A stretch of DNA of 34,065 nt from Gammaproteobacteria bacterium (GTDB taxonomy: Bacteria; Pseudomonadota; Gammaproteobacteria; UWMA-0217). Shown one piece after another: positions 1 to 7,627 of the stretch; position 1 is the first letter of the stretch, and the number at the start of each line of letters is the position of its first letter. The stretch is from NCBI GenBank assembly GCA_027081275.1, contig JALWKV010000251.1, positions 1 to 34,065 on the forward strand, read 5' to 3'. Made by a program: the position numbers and the translations under genes. The notes under the pieces were generated by a model. That model was not told the origin of the DNA. It ran no database searches and saw only the letters and a program-made list of their open reading frames with translations.

Positions 1-81
1 GAAGATAAACCCGCGATAGCGAAACTCCTTGCCAATACCCACTATATAAGTAAGGTAATACGCCCTTTTCCACTCTCGCAT
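1..81 (-). CDS. possible partial ORF running off the left edge
   Basis: On the minus strand an ATG at 81 opens a frame of 27 codons with no stop before the window edge. The residues include RAYYLTYIVGIGKEFRYRGF. It starts 42 bases after the stop of the DUF302 gene and in the same direction, which would fit an operon. There is no good ribosome binding site before the ATG, and 27 codons is too short to judge coding quality. I do not recognise it; it may be non-coding. Confidence 0.2.
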   Translation of the reverse strand, partial: MREWKRAYYLTYIVGIGKEFRYRGFIF

Positions 82-123
82 CTCAAAAGCGGCGGGATGA
101 CGGGCAATGGTGAGAAATCCGGG

Positions 124-519
124 CTATTTTTCCGCCAGCGCGGCAACGGCCGCCTTCAGCTTGTCGGTCGCTTCCGCGGCGACGGCATCCGCGGCCGCGC
201 TGCCGGCCAGGCCGAGTACGGCCGGCGGATTCATGAAATCGATTATGGTCTTGCCATCGACCTCGCGCGCGACGATCGTGCAGGGTAGCAGCACGCCGAT
301 CTGCGGCGTCTCACCGATCATGGTCTTGGCCATTTTCGGGTTGCAGGCGCCGAGAATGCGGTACGGCGTCATCTCCTCATCGAGCTTGTTCTTGACGATG
401 GCGGCGACATTGACGTCGCTGACGATGCCGAGATGCTGTTCCATCAGCGCGGATTTCAGCGTCTCGATCGCTTCGTCGATAGGCTGGTTTATCTCGGTCG
501 AGAAAAAGTAGTCGCTCAT
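124..519 (-). CDS. DUF302 domain protein
   Basis: A 131-residue soluble protein with the DUF302 pattern: an N-terminal segment YFFSTEINQPIDEAIETLKS, then a region ending in LGACNPKMAKTMI, then a segment GVLLPCTIVAREVDGKT. DUF302 proteins are small alpha/beta proteins of unknown biochemical role, common in sulfur- and metal-metabolising bacteria; some carry signal peptides, but this one does not. The C-terminus is Ala-rich and helical. The ATG at 519 is preceded by a strong GGAGAG site, which supports this start. It lies downstream of the cytochrome gene but is separated from it by a perfect terminator-like hairpin, so it is probably transcribed mostly on its own. Confidence 0.85.
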   Translation of the reverse strand: MSDYFFSTEINQPIDEAIETLKSALMEQHLGIVSDVNVAAIVKNKLDEEMTPYRILGACNPKMAKTMIGETPQIGVLLPCTIVAREVDGKTIIDFMNPPAVLGLAGSAAADAVAAEATDKLKAAVAALAEK

Positions 520-610
520 TGGTCTCTCCTTCAGGGTGAATATCGATGGCGGGAATCATCCACCATCACGCAAACGCGAGATAATGATTTTCCGCAGTCT
601 GACGCCAATA

Positions 611-637
611 GAAAAGCCCCGCCAAGCGGGGCTTTTC
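611..637. terminator. bidirectional intrinsic terminator
   Basis: A perfect 12-bp stem (GAAAAGCCCCGC / GCGGGGCTTTTC) with a 3-base loop CAA. The stem ends in A and T runs on both sides, so it can act in either direction. It lies about 45 bases past the stop of the cytochrome gene on the minus strand and is its likely terminator. Confidence 0.85.
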
Positions 638-682
638 TTATCGTTGCCAGAGGCCCTGTGGCCCCTGGCTGAAGCGATCGAT

Positions 683-1294
683 CTACTTGCCACCGGCGGC
701 GTAGAATTCGATCAGCGCTTTCTTCTGGTCTTCGTTGAGCTTCATGAACTTCTTCTTCATTTTCTTCGGCATCGGGCGCTCGCCCTTGCTCAGCTCCTCG
801 AATTGCTCTTCGAGGTACTCTTTCCACTGACCCGCCAGAATCGCGGCATCGTCCTCGGCCAGCGAACCACCTTCGGAGTGGCACTTCTCGCAACGCTTGT
901 CGTGGATCTTGGCGCCCTTCTTGGCCAGCTTGGCGTCGAACTTGTTGTTCGCCGGCATGAATTTCTGCTTGGCATAATATTCCGCGACAGCTTCTGTCTC
1001 TTCCTCGCTCAGCGACTTGGCCACCTCGTTCATGTCGGTTTCCGCGCCATCCTTGGGCTTGTACTTGTCACCTTTGCGGTCGCCGCTGCGATACTCTTCC
1101 ATCATGTCGGTAATGGTCGCGGCGGAGAAGCCGGCGATCTTGGGCACCTTCGGATCTTCACTATTGCCATCCTTGCCGTGGCAGGCAGCACATTTCTCCT
1201 TGGCGATCGCGGCGCCATCGGCAAACGATGCGGCCGGCATGGCGATCAGTGCGGCCAGGGCGGCCACGACAGTCAGTTTTTTCAGTTCAATCAT
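683..1294 (-). CDS. di-haem c-type cytochrome, cytochrome c4-like
   Basis: A 203-residue exported cytochrome. Residues 1-25 form a signal peptide (LTVVAALAALIAMPAASFA). Two CXXCH haem sites follow, CAACH at 35-39 and CEKCH at 135-139, giving two tandem cytochrome c domains. Candidate axial methionines are in KFMPANN (about residue 113) and in the Lys/Met-rich C-terminal stretch. The length, two-domain layout and an SLSEEETEAVAEYYA-type segment before the first Met match the cytochrome c4/c553 family, periplasmic electron carriers that feed terminal oxidases or accept electrons from dehydrogenases. A flavocytochrome c haem subunit is the main alternative, but no flavoprotein gene is adjacent. 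An AGAGGA ribosome binding site supports the ATG at 1294. Confidence 0.9.
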   Translation of the reverse strand: MIELKKLTVVAALAALIAMPAASFADGAAIAKEKCAACHGKDGNSEDPKVPKIAGFSAATITDMMEEYRSGDRKGDKYKPKDGAETDMNEVAKSLSEEETEAVAEYYAKQKFMPANNKFDAKLAKKGAKIHDKRCEKCHSEGGSLAEDDAAILAGQWKEYLEEQFEELSKGERPMPKKMKKKFMKLNEDQKKALIEFYAAGGK

Positions 1295-1403
1295 TCTTTG
1301 GTCCTCTTGGAAAATCAGTGCAATAGCGGTGCCGTCCCGATATGCAGACAGACAGGCAGCTTGGAATATACAGTCCCATCAAGGGTTTGTATATCGCCCA
1401 CCT

Positions 1404-1439
1404 CGTCCATTCAACACCTTTTACATCCCTGAATGGGCG
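1404..1439. repeat. inverted repeat between ftsH and the cytochrome gene
   Basis: CGTCCATTCA (1404-1413) and TGAATGGGCG (1430-1439) match in 9 of 10 positions around a 16-base spacer. The element lies 24 bases past the ftsH stop and 110-145 bases upstream of the cytochrome start. It has no T run, so it is a weak terminator candidate. It could instead be a regulator site for the cytochrome gene. Confidence 0.4.
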
Positions 1440-1462
1440 ATGAACCAGAAGCGATCCGGAAA

Positions 1463-3376
1463 TTATTCCTGACTTTGCCCCGCCTTGCTTCCGTGCTCAC
1501 AGGCACCGGCGATCTTGCGAACATCTTCGCCGGTCAACGTCTCGCGCTGCTCCAGTTCGGCCGACAGCCTGTCCAGCGTCTCGCGACACTCCTGCAGGAT
1601 CTGCCGCGCCCGCTCCCGCCCCTCTTCCAGCAGGCTTCTTACCTCCGCGTCGATCGCCTCGGCCGTTTCCTCGCTGTAGTTGCGCTCTTCCATCGTCGGC
1701 GCGTTTTCGAGGTACTGGAGCTGCTGCTGACGGCCGTAGACCACGGGCCCCAGCTTGTCGCTCATGCCCAGTCGCGCCACCATGCTGCGGGCGATCTCGG
1801 TGGCCTTCTCCAGATCGTTCGAGGCCCCCGAGGAGATGCTGCCGAGGACGATCTCCTCGGCGGCGCGCCCGCCCAGGAGTATGGCGATCTGATCCTTCAT
1901 CTCTTCGGTCGTAGAGAGAAATCTCTCCTCCACCGGCAGTTGCAGGGTAAAGCCGAGCGCGCCGATGGCGCGTGGAATGATCGTGACGCGGTGGACCGGC
2001 TCGCCGGTGGGCACCGCCAGCGCCACCAGCGTGTGGCCCGACTCATGCACGGCAACGCGGTGCTTCTCTTCCTCGTTGAGCGCGCGCTGCTTCGCTTCCG
2101 GCCCGGCGATGACCCGGTCGATGGCGGCCTCGAAGTCATCCATCGTGATCTCGCTGCGGTTTTCCCGCAGGGCATGGATCGCCGCCTCGTTGCAGATGTT
2201 TTCCAGATCGGCGCCGACGAAGCCGGGCGTTCTCTGGGCCACCACCTTGAGGTCGACATCGGCCGCGAGCTTCATCTTCCGCGCATAGAGCCGAAGGATG
2301 CCTTCACGCGCGCGCAGGTCGGGCTTGTCCACCGGAATGCGGCGATCGAAGCGTCCGGAACGCAGCAGCGCCGGATCGAGAATCTCCGGCCGGTTGGTGG
2401 CGGCCATGACGACGACGCCGGTGGAGGAGTCGAATCCGTCCATCTCCGTCAGCAGCTGGTTGAGCGTCTGCTCGCGCTCGTCATGGCCGCCCATCACCGG
2501 CCCGGCCGAGCGCGAGCGGCCGATGGCGTCGATCTCGTCGATGAAGATGATGCAGGGGGCCTTCTGCCGCGCCTCATCGAACATCTCGCGCACGCGGGCG
2601 GCGCCGACACCGACGAACATTTCGATGAACTCCGAGCCGCTGATGTTGAAGAACGGCACGTCGGCCTCGCCCGCCACGGCCCTGGCGAACAGCGTCTTAC
2701 CGGTGCCCGGCGGTCCCACCAGCAGCACGCCCTTCGGCGCGCGGGCGCCCATCTCGGTGATCCGCGAGGGATCCTTGAGGAACTCGACCGTCTCCTTCAG
2801 CTCCTGCTTGACGTCATCGTAACCGGCGATGTCGTCGAAGGTGACCTTGGGACGGGAGTCAGGATGGACGCGCACGCGGTTGCCGATATTGAGGAACCCC
2901 TTGCCCATCGTGCCCATACGCTTCGCCATCCACCCCCACAGCAGGAACAGGAAGCTGAATGGCAGCACCCAGTTGAACAGGAAGTTGCTGAGCCAGTTGT
3001 TGGAATGGCGGACAGTGTACTTGACGCCCTGCTTGGCCAATTTCTCCGCCAGCTCCTGATTCCACAGCGGCACGGTAATGAAACGCTTCTGTTCGCCGGT
3101 TTTCGGGTCGATCTCCTTCAACGTGCCGACGATGGCCTTGTCGGTCACCAGCGCCTCGGTCACCTCTTGCTTTTCGACAAGCTCGAGAAACTCGCTGTAG
3201 GGAATCTCCGCCCGCTTCGCCTCTTCCATGCCCTGAAAAAACTGAAACAGCACGAACAGCAGGATGAGATAGAGGATGATATTGAACTGCGGGTTCTGCC
3301 AGAACGACTCCTTGCTCGTGTTGTTGATCTCGATGTCTGGCTTGTCCGAATGGTTCTTGAAGTGCGTCTGCTTCAT
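1463..3376 (-). CDS. ftsH: ATP-dependent zinc metalloprotease FtsH
   Basis: A 637-residue membrane AAA protease that degrades misfolded or surplus membrane and some soluble proteins. Transmembrane segments lie at about 31-48 and 131-152, with a periplasmic domain between them. The AAA module has Walker A GPPGTGKT at 221-228, Walker [10 protein letters not shown] at 275-283, pore motif FVG near 255 and an arginine-finger region [10 protein letters not shown]. The protease site is HESGH at 444-448 with Asp521 ([12 protein letters not shown]) as third zinc ligand; most FtsH proteins have HEAGH, and the Ser is a mild variant. It is not next to rlmE or folP as the housekeeping copy often is, so it may be a second FtsH. 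It follows the haem lipoprotein gene by 66 bases in the same direction, suggesting co-transcription. No clear Shine-Dalgarno precedes its ATG. Confidence 0.95.
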   Translation of the reverse strand: MKQTHFKNHSDKPDIEINNTSKESFWQNPQFNIILYLILLFVLFQFFQGMEEAKRAEIPYSEFLELVEKQEVTEALVTDKAIVGTLKEIDPKTGEQKRFITVPLWNQELAEKLAKQGVKYTVRHSNNWLSNFLFNWVLPFSFLFLLWGWMAKRMGTMGKGFLNIGNRVRVHPDSRPKVTFDDIAGYDDVKQELKETVEFLKDPSRITEMGARAPKGVLLVGPPGTGKTLFARAVAGEADVPFFNISGSEFIEMFVGVGAARVREMFDEARQKAPCIIFIDEIDAIGRSRSAGPVMGGHDEREQTLNQLLTEMDGFDSSTGVVVMAATNRPEILDPALLRSGRFDRRIPVDKPDLRAREGILRLYARKMKLAADVDLKVVAQRTPGFVGADLENICNEAAIHALRENRSEITMDDFEAAIDRVIAGPEAKQRALNEEEKHRVAVHESGHTLVALAVPTGEPVHRVTIIPRAIGALGFTLQLPVEERFLSTTEEMKDQIAILLGGRAAEEIVLGSISSGASNDLEKATEIARSMVARLGMSDKLGPVVYGRQQQLQYLENAPTMEERNYSEETAEAIDAEVRSLLEEGRERARQILQECRETLDRLSAELEQRETLTGEDVRKIAGACEHGSKAGQSQE

Positions 3377-3442
3377 TGGCGTGGGTCCGGTTGGCTGTGG
3401 CGCGGTGCGGCGAGGCCCCTGACGGTTCGAGGCCGGTGACGG

Positions 3443-4075
3443 TCAGAGATCCTTGACGATGACGACCGCGCCGCGAATCTGACCGAGCGAGTAGCCGGTG
3501 GCCTTGTCTTCGGGATACAGCTCCTTGAGTTTTGCCGCAACCTCCGGCTTGAGCTCCGCGCCGTGGCAGTTGAGGCAGACCTTGCCGGCCGGCATGGCCT
3601 TCATGAAGCGGAACTGCTTCTTGCCGTCGACCTCGACGATGGTGGCGAAGGCCAGCGCCTTGGGGTCGTCACCTTTGGCTGCGCGGGCGTCGAACTCCTC
3701 CAGAATCGGCCTTTGCCACTCGTTCGGCGCGTTGTTGGGGTTGCGATTCTTCAGACTGACGCGGCTCAGACGCACGCCGTGTCGCGTGGCGACCTCGTTG
3801 GTGATGGGGATGGCCCGGGTGTGACAGACCGACAGCGCATTGACCGGGCCACCCTCCTGCATCGCCTTTTTCAGCTCCCCCTTGAGGCTCCCGACGAAGT
3901 CCTTCGTGATCTTCCTGGCGCTGACCACCTCACGCTCCATCAGCGCCTGCTGTTCCGGCGTGGACGCCGCCGTTGCGTTCCTGGTCTGTTCGGCTTTCTG
4001 CTCGCTCTGCTGACCACAGGCCGTTACCGTCATGGCTGCGATTACTAGGGTGGCTATCGATATCGTCTTGTTCAT
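3443..4075 (-). CDS. DUF3365 haem-binding lipoprotein
   Basis: A 210-residue predicted lipoprotein. The signal peptide ends in a lipobox VTAC with Cys20, then a Gln/Lys/Thr-rich linker to about residue 45. The DUF3365 (Tll0287-like) domain follows: SVCH at 82-85, the segment RVSLKNRNPNNAPNEW, and one covalent haem site CLNCH at 167-171. Proteins of this family hold a c-type haem in a PAS-like fold and are thought to be redox or gas sensors, alone or fused to histidine kinases and cyclases. Here the domain stands alone and is probably anchored in the periplasm. A good GGAAGAA site precedes the ATG. ftsH follows on the same strand. An extended -10-like TGCTATTCT lies on the minus strand near 4157-4165 and may be its promoter. 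Confidence 0.88.
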   Translation of the reverse strand: MNKTISIATLVIAAMTVTACGQQSEQKAEQTRNATAASTPEQQALMEREVVSARKITKDFVGSLKGELKKAMQEGGPVNALSVCHTRAIPITNEVATRHGVRLSRVSLKNRNPNNAPNEWQRPILEEFDARAAKGDDPKALAFATIVEVDGKKQFRFMKAMPAGKVCLNCHGAELKPEVAAKLKELYPEDKATGYSLGQIRGAVVIVKDL

Positions 4076-4223
4076 TTGCGTTCTTCCAGTAGTACAGGTT
4101 TAGGGGATGTCACTCGGGCGCACGGGCCAGTGCGCTGGTGGCAACGATGCCGTCTTCAAGAATAGCAAACGTGCCGCGGCGGGGAAGTTGGCCGGCCAGC
4201 GCCGGGGGAATCGGTCGGCACGC

Positions 4224-5507
4224 TCACTGGTCGCCGATGCGTCGCGACAGCTCCTCGAACTTGCGCTGCATCTCCAGATTCTCGAACGGAGCGATGTCGG
4301 GAATCTGGATGCTCATGACGGCGGTGAACGCCTCCTGGCTGACCTGCATCAGCCGCACCAGATCGGCGCCGATGCGCACGGTGTCATAGGTGTTGCGGGC
4401 CACGCGGTAGTCGCGCAGCACCACCTCGCGCGCCCGCTCGACCCGCTTTTTCTGCGCCTCGAGCTGCTGGCGGTAGAGCCGCGCCACCTTGAGCGTCAGG
4501 CGCTGGGCGGCGATGTTCTGGCGCACGATCGCCTTGCGCGCCTCGGAGCGTTCGTCGGAGAGCAGCCGCAGCGAGGCCGCCTGCACCCGCCGCGTCTCGG
4601 CCAGCACCCTGTCGATGCGCGGCAGGTAGCTCTGCGTCAGCTTGTCGAGGTAGCTGTCCTGCATGTAGAGCACGAATTCGAGCAGCGCGACATACATGCC
4701 GTAGTAGCGGCGCGCCTGACGCAGCTCCTCGCCCGAGGCCTGCATCAGCGCCATCAGGCGGGTGGTGATGGCCGAGAGCGTCTGGAAGGTGACGGCCATG
4801 CCGATCAGATCGTCGGCATCGACCCGGGCCAGCAGCGCCGTGAGCTGGGCGTCGTCGAGCGTCAGCCCGGCCTGGCGGAAGCGCCGCTGCAGGTTGGCGC
4901 GTTCAACGGCGATGGCGCCGCGATAGTCGGCAATATCGGCCTCGATGGCGGCGATGCGCTGGTCGAGCGCCTCCCGCTCCGCTTTCAGGGCCGTGACGCG
5001 CTGCTCCCGGAGGTCGCCGATGGCGTCGTTGAGGTCATCGATCTTGTGCTGGAGCTGCTCGATATTGGCGCGGTGTTCGAGGATGTGCGGATCCTCCAGC
5101 AACCGCGCCAACGTCGCGAAGACGTCGCCACGCTCCCGCCGCAGCGATTCCCGGTCCTCGCCGAACCAGCGCGATTCCGGCGCGGTCTCGATCCGCGCAT
5201 CCAGCTCGCGCACTTCATCCAGCCGCTTTAGCGTCTTGCCCCAGATGCGGCGCAGCTGCTCGCTGCGCTGGGCCTCGATCTCCTCGTCGGTCACTGCGCG
5301 GGGCTCGGCGCCGAACCAGCTCTCGCGGTAGGCGCGGGTGCCGTCGACCGCCTTGCCGCCGTATTCCCGGGTGGCGTCGAGCAACCGGCCGCCGTAGTCA
5401 CGGGCGCGCTCGATGGCACTGTCGACCGACGTCTTCCAATCGGCGGTCGCGGAGCCTCCCGGCACGAGACAGAGCAGCAGCACAAGGGGTTCGATGCTTC
5501 TTTTCAA
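4224..5507 (-). CDS. exported coiled-coil protein of unknown function
   Basis: A 427-residue protein not matched to any family I know. A signal peptide covers about 1-22 (cleavage after SATA). Residues 36-57 hold two 11-residue repeats, RDYGGRLLDAT and REYGGKAVDGT, with a partial third, which would form an amphipathic helix. The rest is almost entirely helical and charged, with long coiled coils near 140-210 and 300-380, and ends in IPDIAPFENLEMQRKFEELS. The start is a TTG at 5507, chosen because it gives the positively charged MKRS before the hydrophobic segment and has GGGAA six bases upstream. A periplasmic scaffold or envelope role is plausible. It is 148 bases upstream of the haem lipoprotein gene on the same strand, so co-transcription is uncertain. 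Confidence 0.7.
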   Translation of the reverse strand: MKRSIEPLVLLLCLVPGGSATADWKTSVDSAIERARDYGGRLLDATREYGGKAVDGTRAYRESWFGAEPRAVTDEEIEAQRSEQLRRIWGKTLKRLDEVRELDARIETAPESRWFGEDRESLRRERGDVFATLARLLEDPHILEHRANIEQLQHKIDDLNDAIGDLREQRVTALKAEREALDQRIAAIEADIADYRGAIAVERANLQRRFRQAGLTLDDAQLTALLARVDADDLIGMAVTFQTLSAITTRLMALMQASGEELRQARRYYGMYVALLEFVLYMQDSYLDKLTQSYLPRIDRVLAETRRVQAASLRLLSDERSEARKAIVRQNIAAQRLTLKVARLYRQQLEAQKKRVERAREVVLRDYRVARNTYDTVRIGADLVRLMQVSQEAFTAVMSIQIPDIAPFENLEMQRKFEELSRRIGDQ

Positions 5508-5598
5508 GGCGGTTTCCCGGTAGCCGGACGGCGCGCCCCTTCCCTCTGAAATTGGCGTCGACTCATCCGGTTCGAATGGTAGGAAGGGGATTTCCTAA

Positions 5599-5604
5599 TA
5601 TGAT
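5599..5604 (+). promoter_or_regulatory. candidate -10 for the cyclase-FHA gene
   Basis: TATGAT in an AT-rich island (TAATATGATATT) about 105 bases before the cyclase gene. No good -35 is seen at the right distance. A small hairpin (AGGA / TCCT) lies just upstream, and a TTGAG-N6-CTCAA dyad lies at 5633-5648, which could be a regulator site. Confidence 0.35.
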
Positions 5605-5707
5605 ATTCTGTGACGGCTTTAACAATAAGAGCTTGAGATACAACTCAACGCGGGGTCCAGTTGGGGAGTGAATCCGAGAGTGTTTGCTTCCCGCCAATGC
5701 AGTCACA

Positions 5708-6610
5708 ATGAAAGCACCACAAAGAGAAGAATATACCATCATGTTCGCCGACGTGGCGGACAGCACCGGGCTCTACGAGCGCTTGGGCGACATCGAAGCG
5801 CAGTTCACCATTTCACAGTGTCTGGGACTGGTGCGGGATCTGGTGGAACGCAATCGTGGCAGCGTCATCAAGACGGCCGGCGACGACAGCATGTGCATGT
5901 TCGACAAGGCGCACGACGCGCTCGCCACCGCCGTCGCGATACAGGAGTCGCTGGCCGACGAGGAGATGGGATTCAACGATCTCAAGATCGCCATGCATAT
6001 CGGCGTCCACTCCGGCATCGGCCTGCTGACCGAGGGCGATGTCTTCGGCGACACCGTCAACGTCGCGGCGCGCGTCACCTCGGAAGCCAAGGCCGAACAG
6101 ATTCTGACCACCCGGGACACGATCGACCGCCTGCCCTCCGACATCGACCTCGTCTATCGTCCCTATGACAAGGTGCAGGTCAAGGGCCGCAACGAGCCGG
6201 TCGAAATCTACGAGGTGCTGTGGAAGGGCAACGCTACGGAGCTCACGGGCATTCTGCAGCTTCCGCCGGATCGGGGCGTGGCCGGCAACACCCGGCTGGT
6301 TCTGCGCCACTGCGGCCAGGAATTCACGCTGAAGCCGGAGGACACGCCCTTCATCATTGGCCGCGATCTCGAATGCGACCTGACCATCAACGGCACGATG
6401 GTGTCGCGCCAGCACGCCATCATCGAATACCGCCGCAACAAGTTCGTCCTCCGCGACCAGTCCACCAACGGCATCTATATCCGCCTGCAGCAGGGGCTGG
6501 CCTACTACATCCGCCGCGAGGAGACACCGCTGACGGGCGAGGGCGAAATCAGCCTCGGCAAGCTGGTCGACGACCGGCCGGCGCTCAACATTTTCTTCAA
6601 GGTCATCTGA
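5708..6610 (+). CDS. class III adenylate/guanylate cyclase with C-terminal FHA domain
   Basis: A 300-residue soluble protein. Residues 8-170 are a class III cyclase catalytic domain: FADVADSTG with metal Asp15, KTAGDD with Lys55 and metal Asp59, and GDTVNVAAR with Asp115, Asn118 and Arg122. The Lys/Asp pair favours ATP, so cAMP is the likely product. Residues about 195-300 are an FHA phosphothreonine-binding domain with GRD (218-220), SRQH (233-236) and STNG (252-255). An FHA domain usually docks a protein phosphorylated by a Ser/Thr kinase, but no kinase gene is in the window. The ATG at 5708 starts four codons before the family's conserved start region; a TTG at 5684 would add eight residues. 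The lipoprotein gene begins 11 bases after its stop. Confidence 0.9.
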   Translation: MKAPQREEYTIMFADVADSTGLYERLGDIEAQFTISQCLGLVRDLVERNRGSVIKTAGDDSMCMFDKAHDALATAVAIQESLADEEMGFNDLKIAMHIGVHSGIGLLTEGDVFGDTVNVAARVTSEAKAEQILTTRDTIDRLPSDIDLVYRPYDKVQVKGRNEPVEIYEVLWKGNATELTGILQLPPDRGVAGNTRLVLRHCGQEFTLKPEDTPFIIGRDLECDLTINGTMVSRQHAIIEYRRNKFVLRDQSTNGIYIRLQQGLAYYIRREETPLTGEGEISLGKLVDDRPALNIFFKVI

Positions 6611-6621
6611 CCACCGCGACC

Positions 6622-7281
6622 ATGCCATTCCACAAGCCAATACGAGCACTGCTCGCCCTGCTGCTTGCCGTCGCCCTTGGCGGCTGCGAGCAGCGCGAAA
6701 TCAAGGTGGACAACCTGCCCTGGCAGATCAGCGTCAACGAGGCGGGGCACCTGCGGGTGTTCGACGTGACACTGGAGGAGTCGACGCTGTGGGACGCGGT
6801 CAGAACCTGGCGCTCCCATCCCCGGGTCGGCATCTTCAGCAACGAAGCCGGCGATGCTCCCGAGTCGGTCGAGGCCTATTTCGACAAGGTGAAGCTGGGG
6901 CCGATCACGGCGAAGATCGTCGTCCGCCTCGCCACCACACCCGAGCAGTTGCAGATGCTGTGGGCCGGGCGCTACAACCGCAAGCCGCAGCCGAGCGGCA
7001 CCTGGATGTTCGAACTGGGAGACGAACAGCTCAAGGCCGCGCACCAGCTCAAGATCGGCGAGATCACCTATATTCCCACCCCTGCCAGCGACGCCGAGCT
7101 GATCACCAGACGCTTCGGCAAGCCCGCCACTTTGCGGAAACTAGAGGAGGAACGCTCGTTGTGGCTCTATCCGGAAAAGGGGCTGGCCATCATCCTCGAC
7201 GAGAACGGCAAGGAAGTCTTCCAGTATGTGAATCCGGATCGTTTCGGTGATCTGGAAAGGCGGTTGAAAGCGCTAAAGTAA
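6622..7281 (+). CDS. lipoprotein of unknown function downstream of the cyclase
   Basis: A 219-residue predicted lipoprotein: residues 1-18 are a signal peptide with lipobox LGGC, followed by a mature part starting CEQREIKVDNLPWQIS. I do not recognise a family. The mature chain is a mixed alpha/beta soluble domain with a short repeated-looking region around WRSHPRVGIFSNEAG and a C-terminal stretch EKGLAIILDENGKEVFQYV that resembles lipoproteins sensing or scaffolding at the envelope. The ATG at 6622 is chosen because only it gives the signal peptide; the frame is open much further upstream inside the cyclase gene. It is 11 bases from the cyclase stop, so the two are very likely one operon. Confidence 0.8.
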   Translation: MPFHKPIRALLALLLAVALGGCEQREIKVDNLPWQISVNEAGHLRVFDVTLEESTLWDAVRTWRSHPRVGIFSNEAGDAPESVEAYFDKVKLGPITAKIVVRLATTPEQLQMLWAGRYNRKPQPSGTWMFELGDEQLKAAHQLKIGEITYIPTPASDAELITRRFGKPATLRKLEEERSLWLYPEKGLAIILDENGKEVFQYVNPDRFGDLERRLKALK

Positions 7282-7357
7282 TTGCTGCCGGAGGGGCCCC
7301 ATCGATGCGCGGAACATGCCGTGGGAGGCGGGCTGCGCGAATCGCGGGCAAAAAGAA

Positions 7358-7375
7358 GCCGCCTCGGAGGGCGGC
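7358..7375. repeat. GC-rich hairpin before an orphan Shine-Dalgarno
   Basis: GCCGCC, loop TCGGAG, GGCGGC. It is preceded by AAAAAG and followed within 11 bases by an AGGAGG site. There is no T run, so a terminator is unlikely. The arrangement looks like an mRNA leader that protects a highly translated message. Confidence 0.5.
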
Positions 7376-7402
7376 GAAATAACTCAGGAGGAGTCACATC
7401 CA

Positions 7403-7456
7403 ATGAATGTACGCGTACAGTGTAATACCGTCATCCCGGACTGTCCCCGGTCTTGA
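7403..7456 (+). CDS. mini-ORF behind a strong Shine-Dalgarno
   Basis: An ATG at 7403 lies 11 bases after AGGAGG and reads 17 codons (MNVRVQCNTVIPDCPRS) to a TGA. The reading frame runs into the REP-like inverted repeat and stops in it. It may be a leader peptide, or the surviving 5' end of a gene cut short when the repeat arrived. I see no evidence that it makes a functional product. Confidence 0.25.
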   Translation: MNVRVQCNTVIPDCPRS

Positions 7457-7463
7457 TCCGGGA
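7434..7463. repeat. REP-like inverted repeat
   Basis: TCCCGGA (7434-7440) and TCCGGGA (7457-7463) in the context GTCATCCCGGAC...TTGATCCGGGA, a pattern common in intergenic palindromic repeats of proteobacteria. Only one copy was noticed in this window. Confidence 0.5.
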
Positions 7464-7500
7464 AAACGTACCGTTCATCACGACCAGTGGGCAGGCTGTC

Positions 7501-7513
7501 ACAGAATTTCTGT
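7501..7513. promoter_or_regulatory. operator-like dyad upstream of rpfE-like gene
   Basis: ACAGAA-T-TTCTGT is a perfect dyad 115 bases before the rpfE-like start. It could bind a dimeric regulator. No promoter hexamers were clear nearby. Confidence 0.35.
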
Positions 7514-7627
7514 TTCCTCCTCTACTCGAGGCCGACAATTCATGCCACCGATTAAGGAAATACGCCACATTGCACGCGCAAGATTCCTGTCGTTCGACGG
7601 GCATTTCAACCAGCTTGCCTGCCGACA

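Larger units (their letters stand above)
7282..7627. other. geneless region with hairpin, orphan leader and dyads
   Basis: No convincing gene. In order it holds a GCCGCC/GGCGGC hairpin (7358-7375), an AGGAGG Shine-Dalgarno (about 7386-7391), an 18-codon ORF (7403-7456), a perfect palindrome TGTACGCGTACA (7408-7419), a REP-like TCCCGGA/TCCGGGA pair (7434-7463) and the dyad ACAGAA-T-TTCTGT (7501-7513). Longer frames across it overlap one another and look like chance. Confidence 0.6.

Noticed and set aside
1433-3439. A 668-codon plus-strand frame across the ftsH gene
   Set aside because: It is antisense to a clear FtsH with intact motifs and has an Arg/Leu/His-rich composition typical of shadow frames in high-GC DNA.
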